Shown: in pieces, positions 58,713-64,000 of the stretch
Numbering within the stretch: position 1 is the stretch's first letter
Layout of the letters: each line of letters begins with the position of its first letter
Source of the DNA: Pseudeuparius sepicola
Lineage: Eukaryota > Arthropoda > Insecta > Coleoptera > Anthribidae
Assembly (NCBI GenBank): GCA_963920635.1
Contig: OY987305.1
Span: 21,910,876 to 21,974,875, forward strand
DNA length: 64,000 nucleotides
Direction: 5' to 3'
Notes under the pieces: generated by a model
Told to the model about the DNA's origin: nothing
Seen by the model: the letters and a program-made list of their open reading frames with translations, nothing else
Database searches by the model: none
Position numbers and translations under genes: made by a program

Positions 58713-59535
58713 TTTCTTACCATAGAGAGGAAAACGCGAAAAATCTTAACATTTTGCAAATAAAGTATTTAAAAATACAACCATTCCTAACCCTTTCCGA
58801 AGAAATTGTCCAAGGGGGACAACCGACAACCGATGAGAGGAAAAAATTATAGAGAAATTATGTCGATTAATACCACCAAACCGAAGGTTGTTCTGGGAAA
58901 ACTTATACATCAATAAGGCAGCTCTAAATCTTTTAACAGACGACGAAGAAAACACCAGTGAAGACTGTTAACACAACTAATGTTTTTTATATTTATACCA
59001 AAGATTTATGTGCAGGTACCTAATTTATTTAGAAAATATTTGTTTCTCTTCATACTCGAAAAAATAATGTTTTATTTGTTTTTATTTTTTATGTTTTATA
59101 AGTAAAGTTAATTTTTTAATTACACGTTTCAATATTTATGATGTATTTTTGTTGATAGTTTCTTGTAAATATGATTGCGAGACTCTTTCTGGCATATATA
59201 TTTCTAGAAAAAGGGCAGTATGCAGTACCTATGTCATCTTTTAATTTTCTTTAATTATTATTAGAAATACAAAAACTTACTAAGCAAAAGCGCAGTAGTT
59301 ATAACTAGTATTTGCTGCCCTTATTTGTATCATACGGATATAGGGTTTAACAAGAATATCACATTTTCCAAAATGTTCTTCAAACTACGCGTTGAGACGA
59401 CGTTTTCAGAATCCGGCGTTTCTCGATTATTCTCAGTGGCCATAGATCTCGCGGTCCTGAGAGTTAGAGGCATTCCTTATTCTACAGTTGGGGAGAAACT
59501 AGATTTATAGACATTAGAATGTATATAACAGAATA

Positions 59536-60494
59536 ATTGGCCCATTCATAACTGGCATATTTTCTATATTTTCTACATTTATAGTAAAATAATGGAAACC
59601 CAAGGTCGCGTGTTGAAAAAGCTGTGCTTATAAGGAAGGGAAGTCATCGTCACCCCATTGCCTATCCATTTTTCGAAAATTAAAAATGTATATATATCAT
59701 GTATCATGTACAGGAGAGAGGTTAATATAAAATCGTCATTCAAAAATGAATTTGTAGTAAAAATTAAGGGGAATTCGAGCGTGTACTTGGATTTTTTCAT
59801 TTTTTACAACATAATAAAATCTAACCATAAGATCTAACCAGATTTGTGAAAAATCAAGTCAGCCATGACGATAGTGCTGACAATTCAACATTTCTACTTA
59901 CCTCTCAGATTAACTTAAAATTTTGTTGCCGAAGCTATAGTTCGGTACTAATTACAGTGTGCTTCATTTATATGTAAGCTGTATCGAAGATTTAGATCGA
60001 CAGGAAGTGAACTTAATCTGACAGGTAAGTAGAAATATTGAATTGACAGCCTATTTGATTGTCCGTTTTATTATGTCGTGGGTTACTCAGTTTGTCATAA
60101 ATTTGGTTTTATTATTTGCCCTACTTCTGGATCGAACATCAGAGACTGATAAGATTGGCACTGACAAACTTCCTAAGAAATGGTCTCTTAGGAATTTTAT
60201 GTGAAATCTGACAGATAATTCTAAATCCAAGTACACGCTCGAATTTCCCTTAATTTTTACTACAAATTCATTTTTGAATGACGATTTTATGTTATCCTCT
60301 CTCCTGTATATGATACATGATATATACATTTATAATTTTTGAAAAATTGATAGGCAATGGGGTGACGATGATTTCCCTTCCTTATAAGCACAGTTTGTTC
60401 CACACGCGACCTTTGGTTTCCATTATTTTACTATAAATGTAGAAAACGTGCCGAATATGGGAAATATAGAAAATATGCGAGTTACGAATGGGTC
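59536..60494. mobile_element. Palindrome X2 (0.96 kb)
   Basis: AATTGGCCCATTCATAACTG pairs with TTACGAATGGGTCAAT. GGAAGGGAAGTCATCGTCAC pairs with GTGACGATGATTTCCCTTCC, and AATTCGAGCGTGTACTTGGA with TCCAAGTACACGCTCGAATT. Axis near 60010. Confidence 0.8.
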
Positions 60495-60957
60495 AATCTG
60501 TGACACTTGAAAGCTGTAGGTGAAAATTTTATGTTTCGAATATTAAAGTCAACAGGTGCATTGGGGCACATTTTGCCGATTTCAACGCAAACGGTTGATT
60601 TGATGGATATGAAACTAGAGTATCTTTTTCTTGCAGGACGAAAAAGAAGTTACGAGTAAAAGCACGATCCAAAAACAGCGCAAGTGGCGCTCTCTATGAG
60701 GTACCTACGGCAAAATTGACATTTTCAGCTTATTCTCCATTCCCAAAAACATAGTAGTGCCAAATTTCAGTTTAGCAGCGTGATTAGTTTGGGAGTTGTA
60801 TATAGTCATAATTATTCTATTTCCAAAAATGAACTTTAACGCCCTATATCTCTTAAACAACGTTTATATAAGGCATATTGGCCTCAATCGTCATATTTTG
60901 GCCCAAAATATATGCAGTTGCTCTATGTCCCATTACTTTTGCGGCACCCTGTATAAC
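60494..60957. mobile_element. Fragment of the 48.8-50.0 kb palindrome family
   Basis: GGTGAAAATTTTATGTTT, CAAACGGTTGATTT and AAGCACGATCCAAAAACAGC match the right arm of that element, and GCGGCACCCTGTATA closes the fragment. Confidence 0.7.
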
Positions 60958-61204
60958 GTTGGATTCAGAATTAAAAAAGGAATCCTATAATGGTTAAATG
61001 ACATGGGTAAGTTGTAAACTACAGAAATTTACTTTCATTTTCGCTAAAGCCGGAAGTGATTCAAAAAACTAAATAATTAGGAATACTAGGTACTTAAAGG
61101 TTCTCTCATAGTCGTGTAGGGCCGATACTTGATCCTTATTCGTAGCATACGTTTTTGCTAATCGAATTTTAGCGCCCTGACTTAACGCGTTTAAATTTAG
61201 CACG

Positions 61205-61765
61205 CTTTACCCAATTTTTTTTACCAATATCTTGATGAATTTATTGATCAATTTTTTTGTCAATTTATTCACATCGCGTTCCTTCTTAAACTTGTCAAGA
61301 AATTCATGAATTGTTCTGACCAAAATGTCAATTTTTGGCTGCTACCAACAGAACAAAAGTTATGTTGATTTCTGAGGTTATGTTATATCTATTGTGCTTG
61401 TGCTGCTGAGATGTGTTTTTACGGTTTATTTTACTATAAATATTATGGATAAAATGCTGTGGAAAAAAAAAACTGTATGCCTGTATAAATAAAGCCTATG
61501 AAGAAAAAGTCTAAAAGGAAAAATCTACAGCTCTGGTTTTTCTAATTGCAACTCACATTTTTACCCTTGCCACCCTTGAAATTGATGCAAAAATTGACGA
61601 AAAATGGAACCTGTTCTAAGCCGAGTTTTAAGCCGTTAATAAATACGCAGAGAAATCCATCAATTTATTTATGTCAATTTTTGTGTTACACTTATCAAGT
61701 GTAATGACGGCTCGACTTGATGAATAAATTGACGAGAAAATTGACAAATGTAAAACAGGCTTTTA
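61205..61765. repeat. Loose inverted repeat
   Basis: TTGATGAATTTATTGATCAATTTT near 61232 and GATGAATAAATTGACGAGAAAATTGAC near 61718 belong to a run of similar phrases in both orientations. It could be a degenerate palindromic element. Confidence 0.4.
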
Positions 61766-61919
61766 ATAAATATTTATGTACCTAGTTAACGTTTTTTACC
61801 TTCGTCATCCAATAACTCACCGTATACCTAACTCTATACTACCTACCTATTAACTGTTTGGTGACATTCTCGGTACCATCCACGACTGGAAGCAAACTTC
61901 CTGCTGTGTATAGACCGAA

Positions 61920-62071
61920 ATTTTCCGCCATTTTGGTTACTTTTCAAACTAGTATTAATATTGGTCAATATCGAGTTAGTTCTCGCTAACCTATTAGTTA
62001 CATGTTTCCGCCATTTTGGTTACCTTACAAACTAGTATTAATATTGGTCGAACTCGCTAACCTATCAATTA
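61920..62071. repeat. Tandem duplication, two ~75-85 bp units
   Basis: TTTCCGCCATTTTGGTTAC...AAACTAGTATTAATATTGGTC...CTCGCTAACCTAT occurs twice head to tail. Confidence 0.8.
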
Positions 62072-62425
62072 ATTTTTTTATATTGCGTCAAAGTATGTAC
62101 TTATTGATCTAAAGGTTGTTTATCTTTTATAACAATTTTTAGATTGGAATGTGGAGCATTTCGATTTCATTTAATTTTGATCTATGTGTCACTAAATCTA
62201 ATTTTTAAATCCCTCTATTTTTTTAAATTTAGGGTTTGTTACCTCAACATTCTTTCAATTATTTTTCTCTATAACTTTTTTATCGACCCCCGTATACAAA
62301 ATTCGAGTACACCCTCGAATTCCCCTTAATATTTACTACAAATTCGCTTTTTGAATGATGATTTTATGATAACCTGTTTCCACCCAACACATTTATTCCG
62401 CTTGGATGGGGGGTTCTCGTATAAT

Positions 62426-62879
62426 TTCACGAAGGGTTTATCAGTAGGACCACCACTATTTTCTCTGTTACGTTGCTGATATTTCTTTTGGTTCGCTTAA
62501 GATGAAACAGGCCCTTATGTGAGTGTTCAGGGAATGATCACTGAAAGTTTAATATTTTTGTTTTGACCGCCAGACAAAAAATCATGTATATCAAGCCGCG
62601 TCCAGACCTGGCAAGCAGAGCTCGAGCGAGCCTACCGCGAGCGCAAGTCAAGTCTGTTCGTCTTGCATCGTCCATTGAGAATCACGAGGTTACCACGAGC
62701 ATACAGCGATCCATCGGGTGAGGCGAACAGGCCTCAACGCCTCAAGCAGACTGCGAATTTCAGTCCAAGGTCGGCTTTGATAAAGAACGGGTGCATGATA
62801 AAAGATGCATGTTTCCTGTGTTTTATCACGCCCCCAGTATACAGGCGAATTCGTTACACGTATCTAACTTTGTATGTTC
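62426..62879. other. GC-richer stretch, no gene supported
   Basis: CGCGTCCAGACCTGGCAAGC at about 62597 resembles CGCCGTCCACACCTGGCGA at the window end, in the same orientation, and may be a transposon terminus. The frame at 62663-62884 has no domain. Confidence 0.35.
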
Positions 62880-63060
62880 TATGATAATAATTATATTATA
62901 ATAATAAGAATTATGTAATCCTAATTCTTACAATACCACAGATTAATCTGTGACAATACTCCAAACTAAGAGGTCGCAGAAGCAACCAAATGTTTGTACG
63001 AGGAAAGGGGGCAAATTACTATTAGTTCGTCTTCATTGCCATTTTCAGATCGAACTGGGA
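62880..63060 (+). mobile_element. 3' UTR fragment of a non-LTR element
   Basis: TAATAATAAGAATT, CAATACTCCAAACTAAGAGG, CAGAAGCAACCAAATG and GGGGGCAAATTACTATTAG follow in the same order as on the minus strand of 31066-31205. An extra AT-rich palindromic piece (ACCACAGATTAATCTGTGAC) sits inside. Confidence 0.65.
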
Positions 63061-63350
63061 TAGCATTGGCTCAAATTCGCTCAAATACTGCGACAAACCC
63101 TAGAAAACCGTAGTAATTCCTGTGAGTGTGTAGACGATGCAAATAATTTGGATCTCAGAGCACAGGATGCCGTATAATGATGTGCTAAAAGGTGTGTTCA
63201 CTAATTTAAAATTCTAACTAAAATCGAAGGATGTAAGCCTGTAGAAACATGCATCAATCATAAAACAACTTTAAATAAATGCAAACAAAAGCGAATTTGG
63301 CGCGGCTATAAAACGTCTCGGGCGAGTGCACGTCTCTGCCACCAACGAAA

Positions 63351-63664
63351 GGACCTCGTAAATAAAGCTGGACTGCTATTGGTGCTTTCCCCCTCCACCA
63401 AGTTTGGCCAACCGCCAGAGGGCGCTGAAGGCTGGTTTTTGCCCGCCATCATGTGCTGATTTCTAGGGCTGTTGGCACCATTTAGGTTCAAGTCTTCTTC
63501 TTCCTCTTTTTCAGTTCATTCCAAATAACCCGTCAAAAAAACGCAGCTTTCTTATTGGCTTCCCCTCTGCTGTCAGCACAACAGGGCGGCAGCCTGTTTC
63601 GGACAGCCTGTTTCGGACATTTTTAACATATAGGAATAGCAGTCCAGCTTTATTTAGGAGGTCC
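63351..63664. mobile_element. 314 bp terminal-inverted-repeat element
   Basis: A ~30 bp end beginning GGACCTCGTAAATAAAGCTG is matched by the right end closing CAGCTTTATTTAGGAGGTCC, with one mismatch. The interior includes a doubled CAGCCTGTTTCGGACA and is GC-richer than the surroundings. No clear target duplication. Confidence 0.65.
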
Positions 63665-64000
63665 GTTCGCCAACGACAGGCTTCATACAGCCACTATTAT
63701 CGGCAGTTTTACAGTGGAGACACAAACAATATAGCCTATTTACGTTGCAATAGTTAAGTTGCTACTGTGGTAATATGCACAAAGGACAAGGACGAGCGTG
63801 CTTCTCAATTGTTCCAGTGACGTCAAGGTTGCTATTTATTTCCTAACTTTCAGCGAGCCTACGATGAGCGTGTCCAAGTGTTTACTGCGAGTTCCTTTGT
63901 GATCGTCGAAAAATAGAGAGAAGTTGGGTAAATAATAATAACGGCGAGCGCGAGCCGAGTGGTTCGCGAGCCGCTCGTCGGCGCCGTCCACACCTGGCGA
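63665..64000. other. GC-rich end of window, possible transposon terminus
   Basis: GGCGAGCGCGAGCCGAGTGG, then CGCCGTCCACACCTGGCGA at the edge. Only one end is visible. Confidence 0.3.

Larger units (their letters stand above)
57346..62425. mobile_element. Mosaic of related inverted-repeat elements
   Basis: The outermost pair: TATAGGGTGGCCCATCCAAG (57346) with GCTTGGATGGGGGG near 62400, and TTAAGGGGAATT...GTGTAC (57440) with GTACACC...AATTCCCCTTAA (62305). Inside are two complete palindromes, 57540-58712 and 59536-60494, that share blocks with each other (AAAATTTTGTTGC(T/C)GAAGCT) and with the outer arms, plus fragments of other families. It was probably assembled by repeated insertion. No coding region. 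Confidence 0.6.

Overview
The window looks like intergenic nuclear DNA from an arthropod, most likely an insect. It is AT-rich and has long stretches without coding capacity. Everything recognisable is of a kind common in insect genomes: P-element/THAP, hAT and DUF4817-type DNA transposons, a zinc-finger-ORF1 non-LTR retrotransposon, a Penelope-like fragment, and palindromic MITE-like repeats. I see no convincing host gene, tRNA, rRNA or CRISPR array. The species cannot be set from the sequence; a large, repeat-rich genome is implied.

Layout: 0.6-1.75 kb holds a tandem-repeat plus palindrome composite with a small TA-flanked element inside it. 2.1-10.1 kb is one complete LTR retrotransposon insertion with two ~2 kb LTRs, a 4 bp target duplication, a primer-site-like sequence and a polypurine tract, but no gag or pol; it resembles a LARD-type non-autonomous element. 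10.5-13.7 kb holds a transposase remnant with a SWIM-like motif and two palindromes. 16.0-17.0 kb is a deleted hAT element with perfect 8 bp target duplications. 17.5-17.9 kb is the 3' end of a non-LTR element. 19.0-19.3 kb is an A-tailed palindrome with hammerhead-ribozyme-like sequence. 20.2-21.7 kb is a terminal-inverted-repeat element. 22.4-23.5 kb is a ~125 bp minisatellite. 23.7-24.05 kb is a promoter-like, possibly solo-LTR segment. 24.2-28.3 kb is a nearly full-length but broken non-LTR retrotransposon on the minus strand.

32.3-35.1 kb is a 2.8 kb fold-back element carrying DUF4817/DDE transposase fragments, with a smaller element mirrored in both arms. 35.9-36.3, 38.4-39.3, 48.8-50.0 and 53.3-54.6 kb are further palindromes, some concentric. 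39.5-39.85 kb is a GIY-YIG-like Penelope fragment. 40.4-43.2 kb is a multi-exon P-element-like THAP transposase fossil, followed at once by two inverted-repeat loci with hammerhead-like cores. 55.5-57.1 kb holds second copies of families seen at 39 kb and 1 kb, the latter in inverse orientation. 57.3-62.4 kb is a mosaic of related inverted repeats. 62.5-64 kb is GC-richer, with a small inverted-repeat element and a non-LTR 3' end.

The unifying signal is a terminal motif, CAG followed by a GTGTCC-like sequence and flanked by TA. It recurs on many otherwise unrelated palindromes and on the only DUF4817/DDE transposase carrier in the window. A single transposase mobilising many fold-back families in trans is an attractive but unproven reading. 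All coding remnants are broken, so no active gene set is present.
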